In this document: piece after piece, positions 1 to 10,220 of the stretch
How the letters are laid out: every line of letters starts with the position of its first letter
Numbering within the stretch: position 1 is the first letter of the stretch
Assembly: GCF_009935865.1 (NCBI RefSeq)
Contig: NZ_QWEL01000003.1
Span: forward strand, 124,001-188,000
Length of the DNA stretch: 64,000 nucleotides
Origin: Odoribacter sp. Z80
Lineage (GTDB): Bacteria > Bacteroidota > Bacteroidia > Bacteroidales > Marinifilaceae
Direction of reading: 5' to 3'
Translations under genes and position numbers: made by a program
The notes under the pieces: model-generated
The model's database searches: none
What the model was told of the DNA's origin: nothing
What the model saw: only the letters and a program-made list of their open reading frames with translations

Positions 1-166
1 AAAATTTCAGTGTATCCAAAGCCTTCTGTACGTCCATTCCACGTACCAGGTCTGCCACCAACCTCATTTTCTGAGGGGATGAAGGACAATCATGCAGCAC
101 AGCGAAAGCCTTTTGTTTTCTGGCTTCCTTCATCTGATTTGCTCTTATTCTTTTTCTTGCACCCAT
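1..166 (-). CDS. rplV: 50S ribosomal protein L22 (start of gene, cut by window edge)
   Basis: Large-subunit ribosomal protein that lines the peptide exit tunnel. Only the first 55 codons are inside the window. Read on the minus strand from the ATG at 166 the protein begins [18 protein letters not shown], and further on contains [14 protein letters not shown], the usual N-terminal L22 signature. The frame stays open to base 1. It follows rpsS by 38 bases, which is the standard S10-operon order (S19 then L22). The start is clear because the ATG falls exactly where the family normally begins. Confidence 0.93.
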   Translation of the reverse strand, partial: MGARKRIRANQMKEARKQKAFAVLHDCPSSPQKMRLVADLVRGMDVQKALDTLKF

Positions 167-204
167 TTTATACAATCTTCATTTGTTCAACTTAAATCAC
201 GCTA

Positions 205-474
205 TTATTTCTTTTTCTTATCAGCGTGACCTCTAAAGGTACGTGTCGGTGCAAATTCACCCAGTTTATGACCTACCATGTTTTCAGTCACATATACCGG
301 AATAAATTTGTTACCGTTGTGTACAGCTACTGTATGCCCTACGAAATCCGGAGAGATCATGGAGTAACGAGCCCAGGTCTTAACAACCGATTTTTTGTTG
401 GTCTCATTCATCGCCAGGATTCTCTTTTCCAGCTTCACATCAATAAAAGGGCCTTTTTTTAACGAACGACTCAT
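205..474 (-). CDS. rpsS: 30S ribosomal protein S19
   Basis: Small-subunit head protein that works with S13 near the A site. The protein has 89 residues, the usual length, and opens with [12 protein letters not shown]. It carries the family core [20 protein letters not shown] and the downstream segment [17 protein letters not shown]. It lies 19 bases after rplB and is followed by rplV, in the conserved S10 operon order, so it is co-transcribed from the operon promoter near 6.5 kb or an internal one. Confidence 0.98.
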   Translation of the reverse strand: MSRSLKKGPFIDVKLEKRILAMNETNKKSVVKTWARYSMISPDFVGHTVAVHNGNKFIPVYVTENMVGHKLGEFAPTRTFRGHADKKKK

Positions 475-493
475 AACATCAAGTTTTAATCAG

Positions 494-1318
494 TTATTTT
501 TTCCTTCTTTCTACAATATACTTCGAAGATGCCTTCTTCGGTGCTCTGGTCTTCAAGCCCTTAGCCAACAAACCTTTCCTGGAACGAGGCAGACCTCCTG
601 AAGCACGGCCTTCACCACCACCCATCGGGTGATCTACCGGGTTCATTACAACACCACGAACACGCGGACGACGGCCTAACCAACGGGTACGACCAGCCTT
701 ACCGGAACGTTCCAGTGAATGGTCGGGGTTAGATACGGTACCGACAGTTGCTTTACAGGTTACCAGAACCATACGGATCTCACCTGAAGGCAATTTGATA
801 GAAGCATATTTTCCTTCTCGCGCAACCAACTGAGCGTAAGAACCGGCACTACGAGCCATTACAGCTCCCTGTCCGGGACGCAACTCAATGTTATGGATGA
901 TTGTACCTAATGGAATTTCAGACAGATACAACGTATTTCCGACTTCCGGAGCAATACCCTTGCCACTTTCAACCGTCTGACCTACCGTCAAACCAATCGG
1001 GGCAACGATATAACGTTTTTCACCATCTGCATACACCAACAGGGCAATACGGGCAGTACGGTTCGGGTCATATTCAATTGTGGCCACTTTAGCCGGAATA
1101 TTTTCCTTCTCACGTTTAAAGTCGATTACTCTGTATTTGTGTTTATGACCACCACCTATATATCTCATTGTCATCTTACCGGTGTTGTTACGACCTCCGG
1201 TTTTGCTGTTCGGTCTCAACAATGATTTCTCAGGTCTATCTGTAGTCACCTGTTCGAAAGTATTTACTACCTTTCCTCTCTGACCAGGGGTTACAGGATT
1301 TAATTTTCTTACAGCCAT
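494..1318 (-). CDS. rplB: 50S ribosomal protein L2
   Basis: Primary 23S rRNA-binding protein needed for subunit association and peptidyl transfer. It has 274 residues, full length. The N-terminal RNA-binding region is present ([20 protein letters not shown]), as is the C-terminal motif [13 protein letters not shown], which carries the conserved histidine close to the peptidyl transferase centre. It starts 5 bases after the rplW stop and precedes rpsS by 19 bases, so it sits in the S10 operon. Nothing is unusual apart from a slightly shifted basic C-terminus (YIVERRKK). Confidence 0.98.
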   Translation of the reverse strand: MAVRKLNPVTPGQRGKVVNTFEQVTTDRPEKSLLRPNSKTGGRNNTGKMTMRYIGGGHKHKYRVIDFKREKENIPAKVATIEYDPNRTARIALLVYADGEKRYIVAPIGLTVGQTVESGKGIAPEVGNTLYLSEIPLGTIIHNIELRPGQGAVMARSAGSYAQLVAREGKYASIKLPSGEIRMVLVTCKATVGTVSNPDHSLERSGKAGRTRWLGRRPRVRGVVMNPVDHPMGGGEGRASGGLPRSRKGLLAKGLKTRAPKKASSKYIVERRKK

Positions 1319-1323
1319 GTTAT

Positions 1324-1614
1324 TTAAATATTGCTAAAAAAATCAATACTATCACCTTCTGCTAAGGTCACAATTGCTTTCTTGAACGAATTGGTACGTC
1401 CGCTGATCATTCCAGCCTTGGTATAACGGGACTTAGCCGTACCCTGATAACGCTGGGTATTTACAGCCAGTACGTTCACTCCGTACATTGCTTCAACTGC
1501 TTTCTTTATCTCAATCTTATTTGCTCCTTCTGCCACGATAAAAGCTACCTTGTGCTGTTTATCGGTGAGAGCCGTCATCTTTTCCGTTAAAACGGGCTTA
1601 ATAATAATTTCCAT
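1324..1614 (-). CDS. rplW: 50S ribosomal protein L23
   Basis: Exit-tunnel rim protein and docking site for trigger factor and SRP. It has 96 residues and begins [14 protein letters not shown], the family N-terminus (I-x-x-P-x-x-T-E-K). The central stretch [15 protein letters not shown] is the conserved helix and strand that binds 23S rRNA. It lies 12 bases after rplD and 5 bases before rplB in the S10 operon. Confidence 0.97.
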   Translation of the reverse strand: MEIIIKPVLTEKMTALTDKQHKVAFIVAEGANKIEIKKAVEAMYGVNVLAVNTQRYQGTAKSRYTKAGMISGRTNSFKKAIVTLAEGDSIDFFSNI

Positions 1615-1626
1615 CTCTTCTTTCGA

Positions 1627-2262
1627 TTAGTTAAGATTGAACATTTCGTTAAGGCCCTCCACAGAACTTTCAACTAAAACGAGGTTTTTCGCCTTCATGA
1701 TGTTGTAAGTTGCGATGTCGCTCACTCTCATTACCTCTACATTCTGCAGATTACGGGCAGACAGAAGTACGTTTTCGTTCACACCGTTCCCCAATACCAA
1801 CAACAGACGACCATTGTTTACTTTCAGGTTGTTGATTACAGCAACCATTTCTTTGGTTTTCGGAGCTTCGAAGGTGAAATCTTCCACAACCTTCACAGCA
1901 TCAGCACTTGCTTTCACTGCCAAAGCTGATTTACGAGCCAATTTTTTCAATTTCTTGTTCAGTTTGAAGCTGTAATCTCTTGGTACGGGACCAAAAACAC
2001 GGCCTCCTCCTCTGAACTCCGGATTCTTAATACTACCTGCACGAGCACCTCCGGTACCTTTCTGTTTTTTCAACTTTTTGGTACTACCGGAAATTTCATT
2101 CCGCTGTTTTGACTTGTGCGTTCCCTGACGGTTGTTGGCCAGGAACTGTTTTACGTCAAGGTAGATAGCGTGCTCATTAGGCTGAATTCCAAAAATAGCG
2201 TCATCCAACACTACTTTTCTGCCGGTTTCCTGTCCGGCAATGTTTAGTACACTTAACTCCAT
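1627..2262 (-). CDS. rplD: 50S ribosomal protein L4
   Basis: Exit-tunnel protein. In enterobacteria it also represses its own operon; nothing in this sequence shows that here. It has 211 residues. The extended loop region ([25 protein letters not shown], positions about 64-88) is the tunnel-penetrating basic loop with the conserved GTGGARAG motif. Its start codon at 2262 shares one base with the rplC stop (TAATG), so the two are probably translationally coupled. It precedes rplW by 12 bases. Confidence 0.97.
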   Translation of the reverse strand: MELSVLNIAGQETGRKVVLDDAIFGIQPNEHAIYLDVKQFLANNRQGTHKSKQRNEISGSTKKLKKQKGTGGARAGSIKNPEFRGGGRVFGPVPRDYSFKLNKKLKKLARKSALAVKASADAVKVVEDFTFEAPKTKEMVAVINNLKVNNGRLLLVLGNGVNENVLLSARNLQNVEVMRVSDIATYNIMKAKNLVLVESSVEGLNEMFNLN

Positions 2263-2885
2263 TACTTCTGAATAATTACGTACGAACCTTTAGTTCCGGG
2301 AACAGATCCCTTCACCAACAACAAATTATTTTCAGGAATTACCTTCAAAACTTCCAAGTTCTCTACAGTAATCCGGTCTCCGCCCATACGGCCGCCCATG
2401 CGCATTCCTTTGAAAACACGTGCCGGAGTAGAACATGCTCCGATAGAACCCGGTTTTCTCAGACGGTTGTGCTGACCGTGGGTAGCTTGTCCTACACCAC
2501 CGAAACCATGACGTTTCACAACGCCCTGATATCCTTTTCCTTTAGAGGTACCGACGATGTCAACGAAAGCTGTGCCTTCCAGCATAGTTACGTCAATCAC
2601 ATCGCCCAACTTGTGTTCTTCGGCAAATCCTGCAAACTCTACGAGTTTACGTTTCGGAGTTGTGCCTGCTTTCTTAAAGTGTCCACTTAGCTGCTTCGTC
2701 GTGTGTTTCTCTTTCTTTTCATCAAAACCCAACTGAAGTGCTTCGTAACCGTCTTTTTCAATGGTTTTCACCTGAGTTACGACACATGGACCGCATTCAA
2801 TAACAGTGCATGGGATACTTTTCCCCTCAACACTGAAAACGGAAGTCATTCCGACTTTTTTTCCAATTAAACCTGGTAATTTCAT
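2262..2885 (-). CDS. rplC: 50S ribosomal protein L3
   Basis: Early-assembly large-subunit protein near the peptidyl transferase centre. It has 207 residues and begins [17 protein letters not shown]. The conserved central loop is visible ([13 protein letters not shown], then [16 protein letters not shown]), including the glutamine in GQ that is methylated in some bacteria. It overlaps rplD by a single base and follows rpsJ after a 54-base gap. Confidence 0.98.
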   Translation of the reverse strand: MKLPGLIGKKVGMTSVFSVEGKSIPCTVIECGPCVVTQVKTIEKDGYEALQLGFDEKKEKHTTKQLSGHFKKAGTTPKRKLVEFAGFAEEHKLGDVIDVTMLEGTAFVDIVGTSKGKGYQGVVKRHGFGGVGQATHGQHNRLRKPGSIGACSTPARVFKGMRMGGRMGGDRITVENLEVLKVIPENNLLLVKGSVPGTKGSYVIIQK

Positions 2886-2939
2886 TTCTTTTTTAATAGG
2901 TTAATTCTTCTTTCTAACGACATAGGGTTTCGCCGTTAA

Positions 2940-3245
2940 TTACACTTTAATCTCTACTTCAACACCACTCGGTAATTCAAGTTTCATCAGAGCGTCGATA
3001 GTACCTGCAGTCGAGCTGTAGATATCAATCAGACGTTTGAAAGTGCATAATAAAAATTGTTCACGGCTCTTCTTGTTTACGAAAGTAGAGCGGTTAACAG
3101 TAAACACACCTTTATGCGTAGGAAGTGGAATCGGTCCGCTTACCACAGCACCAGTAGCCTTTACCGTCTTAACAATCTTTTCAGCCGACTTGTCTACCAA
3201 GTTGTGATCGTAAGATTTTAACTTAATTCTGATTTTTTGGCTCAT
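2940..3245 (-). CDS. rpsJ: 30S ribosomal protein S10
   Basis: Small-subunit head protein, also NusE in transcription antitermination in other bacteria. It has 101 residues and begins [20 protein letters not shown], and includes the family signature [20 protein letters not shown]. It is first of the S10 group, but fusA ends only 59 bases upstream. No tuf gene lies between them, so the str and S10 operons are joined as is common in Bacteroidetes. Confidence 0.98.
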   Translation of the reverse strand: MSQKIRIKLKSYDHNLVDKSAEKIVKTVKATGAVVSGPIPLPTHKGVFTVNRSTFVNKKSREQFLLCTFKRLIDIYSSTAGTIDALMKLELPSGVEVEIKV

Positions 3246-3304
3246 GTTATTTGATTATTATATTTAAGCGGTCGGAAAGGAAAACTCCCTCCCGACATTA
3301 ATTT

Positions 3305-5407
3305 TTAAATTAAATCCACTCTTCCGCTTGCTTTTTCCACAACTTCCTTGGCAATGTTCTTCGGCACTTCGGCATAGTGGTCGAATTCCATAGAAGAACT
3401 TGCACGGCCGGAAGACAGCGTACGCAATACAGTCACATAACCGAACTGCTCAGCCAAAGGAACTTTTGCCGTGATTACACGTGCACCGATACGGGAATCC
3501 ATAGATTCAACCTGTCCCCGACGACGGTTCAGGTCGGCAATGATGTCACCCATAAAATCTTCCGGAGTAACTACTTCCAGCTTCATGATAGGCTCCAGCA
3601 ACACCGGTTTCGCCTTCTGTGCAGCTTCCTTGTAACCCAACTTGGCAGCCATTTCAAATGACAAGGCATCCGAGTCAACCGGGTGGAAAGAACCGTCAAT
3701 CAAAGTAATCTTCAAAGCCTCCAGAGAATAACCAGCCAGAACACCGTTCTGCATAGCTTCCTTGAATCCTTTTTCAACAGACGGGATAAATTCCTTCGGA
3801 ATGTTACCGCCTTTCACTTCATTGACAAAAGTCAGGCCTTCTTTGCCTTCTTCTGCCGGTTCCATACGGAAGATGATATCGGCAAACTTACCGCGACCAC
3901 CGGACTGTTTCTTGAATACATGACGATGGTCAACAGACATCGTAATAGCCTCTTTATAGGAAACCTGAGGTGCACCTTGGTTACATTCCACCTTGAACTC
4001 ACGACGCAGACGGTCGAGGATAATGTCCAGGTGAAGCTCACCCATACCGCTGATGACGGTCTGTCCTGAATCCTCATCAGTCTTCACACGGAATGTCGGG
4101 TCTTCCTCAGCCAATTTCGCCAAAGCCATACCCAATTTATCCGTATCTTTCTGAGTCAACGGTTCAATAGCAATACCAATCACAGGTTCCGGGAAAGTCA
4201 TACTTTCCAGTACAATCGGTTTTTCTTCTGAACACAACGTATCTCCGGTACGGATATCTTTGAAACCTACGCAAGCGCAGATATCTCCGGCCTCGAGCAC
4301 TTCTTTCGGCTGTTGCTTGTTAGAGTGCATCTGGAACAAACGGGAAATACGTTCTTTCTTGTCAGTACGTGGGTTATATACATATGAACCGGCCTCAATC
4401 TTACCGGAATAGATACGGGTATAACACAAACGGCCTACAAACGGGTCGGTAGCAATTTTAAATGCCAATGCCGACAGCGGAGCTTCCGGGTCTACCGGGA
4501 AATGAACATCCTCACCGGTTTTCGGATCCGTACCTTTACTGTTTGGAATATCCAACGGATTCGGCAGATAAGCAATGACAGCATCCAACAAATTCTGCAC
4601 CCCTTTATTCTTAAAAGAGGAACCGCACATCACCGGACAAAAATCCATGGCAATCACAGCTTTCCGGATAACAGCCTTCAAATCTTCCACGGTAATGGAG
4701 TCCGGGTCTTCAAAGAACCGTTCCATCAAAGCCTCATCCTGTACAGCGGCAGCTTCCACCAATTTTTCTCTCCATTCCTGAGCTTCTGCCATCATGTTTT
4801 CGGGAATATCCTTAATTGTTGCCTCCATGGCTCCGTTTTCCCAAACATAAGCTTTCATTTCCACCAGGTCAATAACCCCCTGATAGTTATCTTCCGCACC
4901 GATAGGCAGTACCAACGGTACAGGATTAGCTCCTAATTTCTCCTTGATCTCACGAACCGCTTTGAAGAAATCTGCACCGGAACGGTCCATCTTATTCACA
5001 AAAGCAATTCGGGGAACACCATATTTATTCGCCTGACGCCATACGGTTTCAGACTGAGCTTCAACACCGCCTACGGCGCAGAACAATGCGACCGCACCGT
5101 CCAAAACACGCAAGGAACGCTCTACCTCAACGGTAAAGTCAACGTGTCCCGGAGTATCAATGATATTGATCTTATATTCATCACCCTGATACTTCCAGAA
5201 ACAAGTGGTAGCAGCAGAAGTAATGGTAATACCTCTCTCCTGCTCCTGCACCATCCAGTCCATGGTAGCCGTACCATCGTGCGTTTCACCGATTTTGTGG
5301 TTCACACCGGTAAAATACAGGATACGTTCAGTGGTTGTCGTCTTACCGGCATCAATGTGAGCCATGATACCGATATTTCTTGTGTAATGTAAATCTCTCT
5401 TAGCCAT
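3305..5407 (-). CDS. fusA: translation elongation factor G
   Basis: GTPase that drives translocation of tRNA and mRNA on the ribosome and works with RRF in recycling. It has 700 residues, full length. G1 is [15 protein letters not shown] (about 15-29), G2 contains [12 protein letters not shown]3 is DTPGHVDF and G4 is NKMD. Domain IV and the C-terminal [17 protein letters not shown] segment of domain V are present, so this is a complete EF-G rather than a TetM-like protein. The gene lies between rpsG (17-base gap on the ORF) and rpsJ in the merged str/S10 operon. If a second EF-G exists in the genome, this str-operon copy is expected to be the housekeeping one (inference). Confidence 0.98.
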   Translation of the reverse strand: MAKRDLHYTRNIGIMAHIDAGKTTTTERILYFTGVNHKIGETHDGTATMDWMVQEQERGITITSAATTCFWKYQGDEYKINIIDTPGHVDFTVEVERSLRVLDGAVALFCAVGGVEAQSETVWRQANKYGVPRIAFVNKMDRSGADFFKAVREIKEKLGANPVPLVLPIGAEDNYQGVIDLVEMKAYVWENGAMEATIKDIPENMMAEAQEWREKLVEAAAVQDEALMERFFEDPDSITVEDLKAVIRKAVIAMDFCPVMCGSSFKNKGVQNLLDAVIAYLPNPLDIPNSKGTDPKTGEDVHFPVDPEAPLSALAFKIATDPFVGRLCYTRIYSGKIEAGSYVYNPRTDKKERISRLFQMHSNKQQPKEVLEAGDICACVGFKDIRTGDTLCSEEKPIVLESMTFPEPVIGIAIEPLTQKDTDKLGMALAKLAEEDPTFRVKTDEDSGQTVISGMGELHLDIILDRLRREFKVECNQGAPQVSYKEAITMSVDHRHVFKKQSGGRGKFADIIFRMEPAEEGKEGLTFVNEVKGGNIPKEFIPSVEKGFKEAMQNGVLAGYSLEALKITLIDGSFHPVDSDALSFEMAAKLGYKEAAQKAKPVLLEPIMKLEVVTPEDFMGDIIADLNRRRGQVESMDSRIGARVITAKVPLAEQFGYVTVLRTLSSGRASSSMEFDHYAEVPKNIAKEVVEKASGRVDLI

Positions 5408-5424
5408 CTATTTTCGCCTCTAAA

Positions 5425-5904
5425 TTAAAATCTGAAATGTGCAAATGCCCGGTTGGCTTCAGCCATACGATGGGTATCTTCTTTCTTTTTGAAAGCAGCA
5501 CCTTCTTCCTTGTAAGCAGCCATGATTTCAGCAGCCAGTTTTTCAGACATGCCGTGTCCGCTACGTTTGCGGGAGTAAAGAATCATATTTTTTACAGAAA
5601 TCGCTCTCTTACGGCTCGGATTGATTTCAGTAGGCACCTGGAACGTAGCACCACCGACACGGCGGCTTTTCACCTCCACCTGGGGAGTGATATTTTCCAA
5701 TGCCTGCTTCCAGATTTCCAAAGCAGATTTCTCTTCTTTTTTTGCCATTTTTTCGTCAACGATATCCAGTGCGTCATAAAAGATTTTGAACGCAACAGTC
5801 TTTTTACCGTCCACCATCAGGTCATTAACAAACCTCGTCACCAGTACATCGTTGAATTTCGGATCCGGTAACAGGATTCTCTTCTTGGGTTTAGTCTTTC
5901 TCAT
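5425..5904 (-). CDS. rpsG: 30S ribosomal protein S7
   Basis: Assembly initiator for the 30S head that contacts tRNA at the E site. The chosen ATG at 5904 gives 159 residues beginning [17 protein letters not shown], matching the length and N-terminus usual in Bacteroidetes. The open frame extends ten codons further, to 5934, but those residues ([10 protein letters not shown]) have no counterpart in the family. Conserved core: [20 protein letters not shown], and [17 protein letters not shown]. It lies between rpsL and fusA. Confidence 0.95.
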   Translation of the reverse strand: MRKTKPKKRILLPDPKFNDVLVTRFVNDLMVDGKKTVAFKIFYDALDIVDEKMAKKEEKSALEIWKQALENITPQVEVKSRRVGGATFQVPTEINPSRKRAISVKNMILYSRKRSGHGMSEKLAAEIMAAYKEEGAAFKKKEDTHRMAEANRAFAHFRF

Positions 5905-6029
5905 CTTCTTTTCGTTTACGAATTTGTTCGTCAAGCTGCCCTTATTTGGTCTTCAACGGTTTCCCAACCATTTACTCAACTGTTTTTCGGGAACGCTTCA
6001 TAAACACAATTCCTGTTAGTCACTAATTT

Positions 6030-6437
6030 TTACTTTTTACCTTTAGCCGGAGCAGCAGCCTGTCCTGGTTTCGGTCTTTTCGCACCGTATTTAGAACGTC
6101 CCTGGCAACGACCGGTAACACCGGCAGCATCCAAAGTACCGCGAACCAAGTGATAACGCACACCCGGAAGGTCTTTTACACGACCGCCACGGATTAACAC
6201 GATGGAGTGTTCCTGCAGGTTGTGACCTTCTCCCGGAATATAAGCATTCACTTCTTTCCCGTTGGTCAATCTAACACGCGCAACCTTTCTCATGGCTGAG
6301 TTCGGTTTTTTCGGAGTCGTGGTGTAAACACGTACACATACTCCTCTTCTCTGCGGACAAGCATCCAAAGCAGGCGCTTTACTCTTGTCCTGGATCTTTA
6401 CTCTTCCTTTTCTTACTAACTGTTGAATAGTAGGCAT
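6030..6437 (-). CDS. rpsL: 30S ribosomal protein S12
   Basis: Decoding-centre protein and the classical target of streptomycin-resistance mutations. It has 135 residues and begins [12 protein letters not shown]. The loops KKPNSAMRK and [14 protein letters not shown] carry the two lysines that are usually changed in resistant mutants. Both are wild type here, so no rpsL-mediated resistance is predicted. The following VKD-x-PG segment holds the aspartate that RimO methylthiolates in some bacteria. It is the first gene of the str/S10 operon, 50 bases downstream of a consensus promoter. The C-terminal tail is lysine, proline and alanine rich. Confidence 0.98.
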   Translation of the reverse strand: MPTIQQLVRKGRVKIQDKSKAPALDACPQRRGVCVRVYTTTPKKPNSAMRKVARVRLTNGKEVNAYIPGEGHNLQEHSIVLIRGGRVKDLPGVRYHLVRGTLDAAGVTGRCQGRSKYGAKRPKPGQAAAPAKGKK

Positions 6438-6486
6438 TTTACAAGTACTCTTTAAATTTTATTATACTTTTATCCAAAATGGAGTG

Positions 6487-6518
6487 CAAATGTACATTCA
6501 TTTTTAGTAACTACCAAA
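6487..6518 (-). promoter_or_regulatory. Bacteroides-type promoter of the str/S10 operon
   Basis: On the minus strand TTTG (6518-6515), a 20-base spacer, then TACATTTG (6494-6487). This is an exact match to the primary sigma consensus of Bacteroidetes (TTTG, 19-21 bases, TAnnTTTG). Transcription would start near 6480, giving a leader of about 40 bases to rpsL at 6437. Confidence 0.8.
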
Positions 6519-6635
6519 TATTCCTTTCTTTTTTTTGTAAAAAAGGTAAGATTGTCAGAAAGTTACCCGTCTTATCCCCACAAACTTCCCCTGAGCATCC
6601 ATAAATCAATCAAAATAAAACTTCTGTTCCAAATA

Positions 6636-6685
6636 TAAACAAAAGGCGTGTTTCGGAGAAAATCTTCTCATGAAAACACGCCTTC
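6636..6685 (-). terminator. Intrinsic terminator of the SusCD accessory operon
   Basis: Perfect 11-bp stem (6643-6653 with 6674-6684, AAGGCGTGTTT and its complement). On the minus strand it is followed by a T-rich run (TTTTGTTTAT). It sits 22 bases after the stop of the thioredoxin-like gene and before the str promoter, so it insulates the ribosomal operon from read-through. Confidence 0.8.
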
Positions 6686-6705
6686 AAAGCATTCATTCAC
6701 ACCCC

Positions 6706-7920
6706 TTATTTTTTATCTAAATATTGCCGGTGAATGGCCTGAAGATGTAAATGAGGGTAAAGTGCCGTAGAAAGAACAGGAGCAGGAAAAAAAGGTTCAC
6801 TGGCCATCAGTTCATAGGCCTTTTTGTAATTCCCTTTTTTAGCATGGGCAGCTGCCAGGTAAAGCAACGTCTCCTTAGAAGGAGTATGTTCCAGCGCCTT
6901 TCCCGCAATACCAATGGCCTGTTCAATCCATTCCGGATCTGTCACAGTATCGTCAAAAAAACCGGCTATAATAAGAGTATAAAAGAACTGACCATACAGA
7001 TAAGGGTGTTTATCGCTGTATTTATCCGCCACTTTTCTAAGTGAGGCCATACCTTTCTTAAAATTCTTCTCAAACAGCATACGCTCCATATCAAGAATCT
7101 CCAGATACATCGGCGCATAAAACGATTCTGTCTTACGAATCATTTCTATATGGGCACGGTATTTCTCAGGTTCTTTTATATTGGCAGAACCAGCGCGTAC
7201 CATCATCCGATACATGTTCACCCAGAAATCATTCCCCTTCTCATAACCTTGATAAATATCCGCATACCGGGTCAAAGAATGGAAAACGATATTATCTTCC
7301 GGGAAACGCATAAATCCCCGCATCAACGAATAATTCTCCTTCTGCTGCAACTGCTCTTCCGTAAGGGTGGAAAAATAACTTAACAAACAGCCTTTCACCT
7401 GGTCGGGTTGTACCCGTCGGAGTAATCCTATCACGTATTCCTCCACCAATTCCAATGAACGTTCACCACTCTCCCAGCGTTTCCGGGCAGCCTCCAACCG
7501 GACACTGAAATCAGACCCGACAGCCTCTTCGGCATATCGGATAAAATCCTCGGGAGAAGCAGAACCTGTACGGGTTTCCAATAAATTACCCTGAGCATCC
7601 AACCAGAAAAAAGAGGGATAACCGTTTGCCCGATAGCGCTGAAAAAAAGCGTGTCCGCTTTCTTTTTCCGCATCCAACTTCAGACAAACAAATTTACTGT
7701 TATAATAATCCCCCACCTCCTGACGGGTAAAAACATTCTTAGCCATCATTTTACACGGACCGCACCAGGAAGTGTAAACATCTACAAAAATCTGCTTTCC
7801 TTCTGCCCGGGCTTTCTGAAGCGCTTCTTCATATGTTCCGTGAAAAAATTCAATGCCCTGCGCAAAAACGCCTCCGACAGTCAGGATAAAAAAATACAAC
7901 AACGCTAAACTCTTTTTCAT
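6706..7920 (-). CDS. Secreted thioredoxin-fold protein with helical C-terminal region
   Basis: The chosen start (ATG at 7920) gives 404 residues with a clear signal peptide (MKKSLALLYFFILTVGGVFAQ). The frame runs 28 codons further up, but that would overlap the preceding gene and hide the signal. Residues about 28-130 form a thioredoxin-like domain with the active site WCGPCK (cysteines 53 and 56) in the context FVDVYTSWCGPCKMM. The remainder is helical with TPR-like segments (for example KALEHTPSKETLLYLAAAHAKKGNYKKAYELM). It is probably a periplasmic disulfide or redox helper for the neighbouring surface proteins; its substrate is unknown. It is the last gene of the SusCD operon, 4 bases after the PKD-like gene, with a terminator just downstream. 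Confidence 0.85.
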   Translation of the reverse strand: MKKSLALLYFFILTVGGVFAQGIEFFHGTYEEALQKARAEGKQIFVDVYTSWCGPCKMMAKNVFTRQEVGDYYNSKFVCLKLDAEKESGHAFFQRYRANGYPSFFWLDAQGNLLETRTGSASPEDFIRYAEEAVGSDFSVRLEAARKRWESGERSLELVEEYVIGLLRRVQPDQVKGCLLSYFSTLTEEQLQQKENYSLMRGFMRFPEDNIVFHSLTRYADIYQGYEKGNDFWVNMYRMMVRAGSANIKEPEKYRAHIEMIRKTESFYAPMYLEILDMERMLFEKNFKKGMASLRKVADKYSDKHPYLYGQFFYTLIIAGFFDDTVTDPEWIEQAIGIAGKALEHTPSKETLLYLAAAHAKKGNYKKAYELMASEPFFPAPVLSTALYPHLHLQAIHRQYLDKK

Positions 7921-7924
7921 CCTG

Positions 7925-9487
7925 TTACTCGTATTTTTCGTTAATATCAATGACCCTGTCACAAAAGCCCGTCTTTCTGAACACACCGTCCAAATGAATA
8001 CCACCGGTAGAATTCACTTCGTAGAACACCACCCCTCCCTGTCGTTCCGCACGGCTCAAATCACGCACAGCCAAACGCACCTGTTGGGAGACCCGCGTAG
8101 CCAAAGGATTGGACTCAGTAGGTGCAGCCACCGTAATATCCACAAATTGAATACCGGTTATTTTCATATTCTCAGCCTGCATATCCTTCTGCAAAACTTC
8201 CAATGCCAAATTTGTAGAAGCATTCAACTGATTTGCAGCAAAAGAATAAACAGCATTTTCCGTAGCATACATAAAAACATCATTATATTCCGGATTCGCA
8301 GCAAATCCGATTGCCTCACGCAAATGGGGGGCAACAGAAGCTGTGACTTCCGTCTTGCTGATGCTGCGGAAACTGTTACCCTCCAAAGAAAATTTATACA
8401 TCCAGTATTTACCGTCCGCCTTATTTTCCAGCAGCATCCAAGCTCCCAGAGTTGCTTCCGAAAGAGCACCCCAACACTTAAGTTCCAAATCTGCACCTAA
8501 ATTGCTCCCGTCAAAAATTCCCGGATCGTTATCCGCTTTACCAAACGTTTTCAGGCTTCCCTGGTTCCATGGATTATGCGCAATCAAACGCCCGTACAAC
8601 TCATCGAAAAACACAGGATTCGAACCGACAGCCAATACCTGAGGCGCCACATGATATTCCCGCGGTTCGTTCATCAGGACCAATCCCGGTTCCCAGTTGA
8701 TTGCCTGCATATTAGTCGCCCTCTTGCAAACAATACCATTGACAACAATATAATCAATCATCGCTCCCTTATAATACAATTCCGGACTCATTTCTTTCGT
8801 CCCGAAGTGATGATCACAGGCCTCCTTCATCGTTTTGATTTTCTCGAAAGAAAGCGGACTGGCCACCACACCACCGTTTTCATCCCGGCAAAAAATCAAT
8901 TCCTGCTTCAGGAAAGTGGCATAAGCATTCGGATTCACAGAAAAAATCCGGATCGGATTACGCCCCAAAAGCATTTTATTGGCACTTTCATATACATCTT
9001 CAATCACTGTGTTTTCTTCATCATCTGAAATGAAATTAATTTCAGCCAAACCGCCCTCTTCACACAAAAGTACTGTTCCTTTGGTAAATTGCGTGCGCAC
9101 CTCAAGTTCCATTTCTTTCCGGTAAAAAACGCCGGTTGTATTATCCGTTACTTTCAATGCCAACGTATAGGCTTCCCCCGGTGTAAGCAGGGAAGGTTCC
9201 GCCAACACGTCCAGATTCTTTTCCCGCCCCAATGTATCCGCTTCGTTACGGGTTGTTGTAGTATAGGCATACCAAACATACGACAGATTCCTGTCATCAT
9301 TCCGGGAAGTACGGATATCCGGCGTACATTGCAAATGAGTATACAACAAGACAGAATACCGATTCTGCAATCCTTCAATCGTGACCTTATTCAACTCTTT
9401 GAACTCATCAATCGTTTTGTCATCCACACATCCTGCCAAAGCAGAAAACATGCAAACCACACCTAATATTTTAGCTATTTTCATCAT
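7925..9487 (-). CDS. PKD-like family lipoprotein of the SusCD operon
   Basis: 520 residues with a type II signal peptide: MMKIAKILGVVCMFSALAGC, lipobox ALAGC with Cys20 as the predicted acylation site. It is therefore probably anchored in the outer membrane. The N-terminal part (about 20-120) resembles the PKD-like lipoproteins that accompany SusC, SusD and DUF4843 proteins in Bacteroidales. The rest may form a beta-propeller-like ligand-binding or scaffold domain, though I see no catalytic motif. The family assignment rests mainly on context and the N-terminal pattern. Translation may also start one codon later. It is co-directional and tightly spaced with DUF4843 (11 bases) and the thioredoxin-like gene (4 bases). 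Confidence 0.72.
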   Translation of the reverse strand: MMKIAKILGVVCMFSALAGCVDDKTIDEFKELNKVTIEGLQNRYSVLLYTHLQCTPDIRTSRNDDRNLSYVWYAYTTTTRNEADTLGREKNLDVLAEPSLLTPGEAYTLALKVTDNTTGVFYRKEMELEVRTQFTKGTVLLCEEGGLAEINFISDDEENTVIEDVYESANKMLLGRNPIRIFSVNPNAYATFLKQELIFCRDENGGVVASPLSFEKIKTMKEACDHHFGTKEMSPELYYKGAMIDYIVVNGIVCKRATNMQAINWEPGLVLMNEPREYHVAPQVLAVGSNPVFFDELYGRLIAHNPWNQGSLKTFGKADNDPGIFDGSNLGADLELKCWGALSEATLGAWMLLENKADGKYWMYKFSLEGNSFRSISKTEVTASVAPHLREAIGFAANPEYNDVFMYATENAVYSFAANQLNASTNLALEVLQKDMQAENMKITGIQFVDITVAAPTESNPLATRVSQQVRLAVRDLSRAERQGGVVFYEVNSTGGIHLDGVFRKTGFCDRVIDINEKYE

Positions 9488-9498
9488 AATACATCAAA

Positions 9499-10209
9499 TT
9501 AGAAAGGATTCCACATCGTAATCAAATTGCCGTCTTCATCATACTCTGTATGAGTGGCATAATATTCACACACAACACGCCCCTGCTGCATCCAATAACT
9601 ATAAAAGTTCAATCCACCCCATCCAATTAACTCGCTGTCCGTTAAAGGAAAATCATGTCCCATAAGCAAAATGCAACGTTGGTGCTTTACTTTTGAATAC
9701 TCCCCGAAATAAAGAGCCAACGGCATATCCCAGTAAGAAGGTTTCACCAACTGGTTGGTAATCATCAAACGCATATTTACCCGGTCTGGATAACCCAACG
9801 CCAAACTTTGGGTCGCTACCAACGCTAACTCCAGCGTCACAGTCGCCTCATCTAATTCCGTTCCGGGTTTCAGCACCACAACCGGAAAAGAAGAAACCGA
9901 CTGACCGGCTTCATAAGTAAACCGGGGAAGAAGCGGTTCATAATGTTTGCCGGCCACTGCAGAGGAATTTTCCGAAACGGCCACTTCATATTCCTCTGTT
10001 TCACTCAACAAATCCCCCAACAACTTAACGTTAATCTGAATCGTATCCCGTTCCGCACCTTTCATGCGAAAAGAATACACCAAACTGTCCGCACCCGTCA
10101 CATAATCCGGGAAATAGACACCAGGCATATCCGTATATACCATACGTTCATTTTCCGAACAAGATGCAAACACCAGCATTGCCATTATAACTGTATACAA
10201 ATATTTCAT
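9499..10209 (-). CDS. DUF4843-type lipoprotein
   Basis: From the ATG at 10209 the protein has 236 residues. An upstream ATG at 10218 would add three residues. The signal MKYLYTVIMAMLVFASC ends in a lipobox with Cys17. The following segment (ENERMVYTDMPGVYFPDY) and the beta-rich remainder match the DUF4843 proteins found directly downstream of SusD in many Bacteroidales uptake loci. The molecular role of this family is not established; a surface accessory that contacts SusD or the ligand is inference. The gene starts about 12 bases after the SusD stop. Confidence 0.75.
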   Translation of the reverse strand: MKYLYTVIMAMLVFASCSENERMVYTDMPGVYFPDYVTGADSLVYSFRMKGAERDTIQINVKLLGDLLSETEEYEVAVSENSSAVAGKHYEPLLPRFTYEAGQSVSSFPVVVLKPGTELDEATVTLELALVATQSLALGYPDRVNMRLMITNQLVKPSYWDMPLALYFGEYSKVKHQRCILLMGHDFPLTDSELIGWGGLNFYSYWMQQGRVVCEYYATHTEYDEDGNLITMWNPF

Positions 10210-10220
10210 AATCCGCATTT

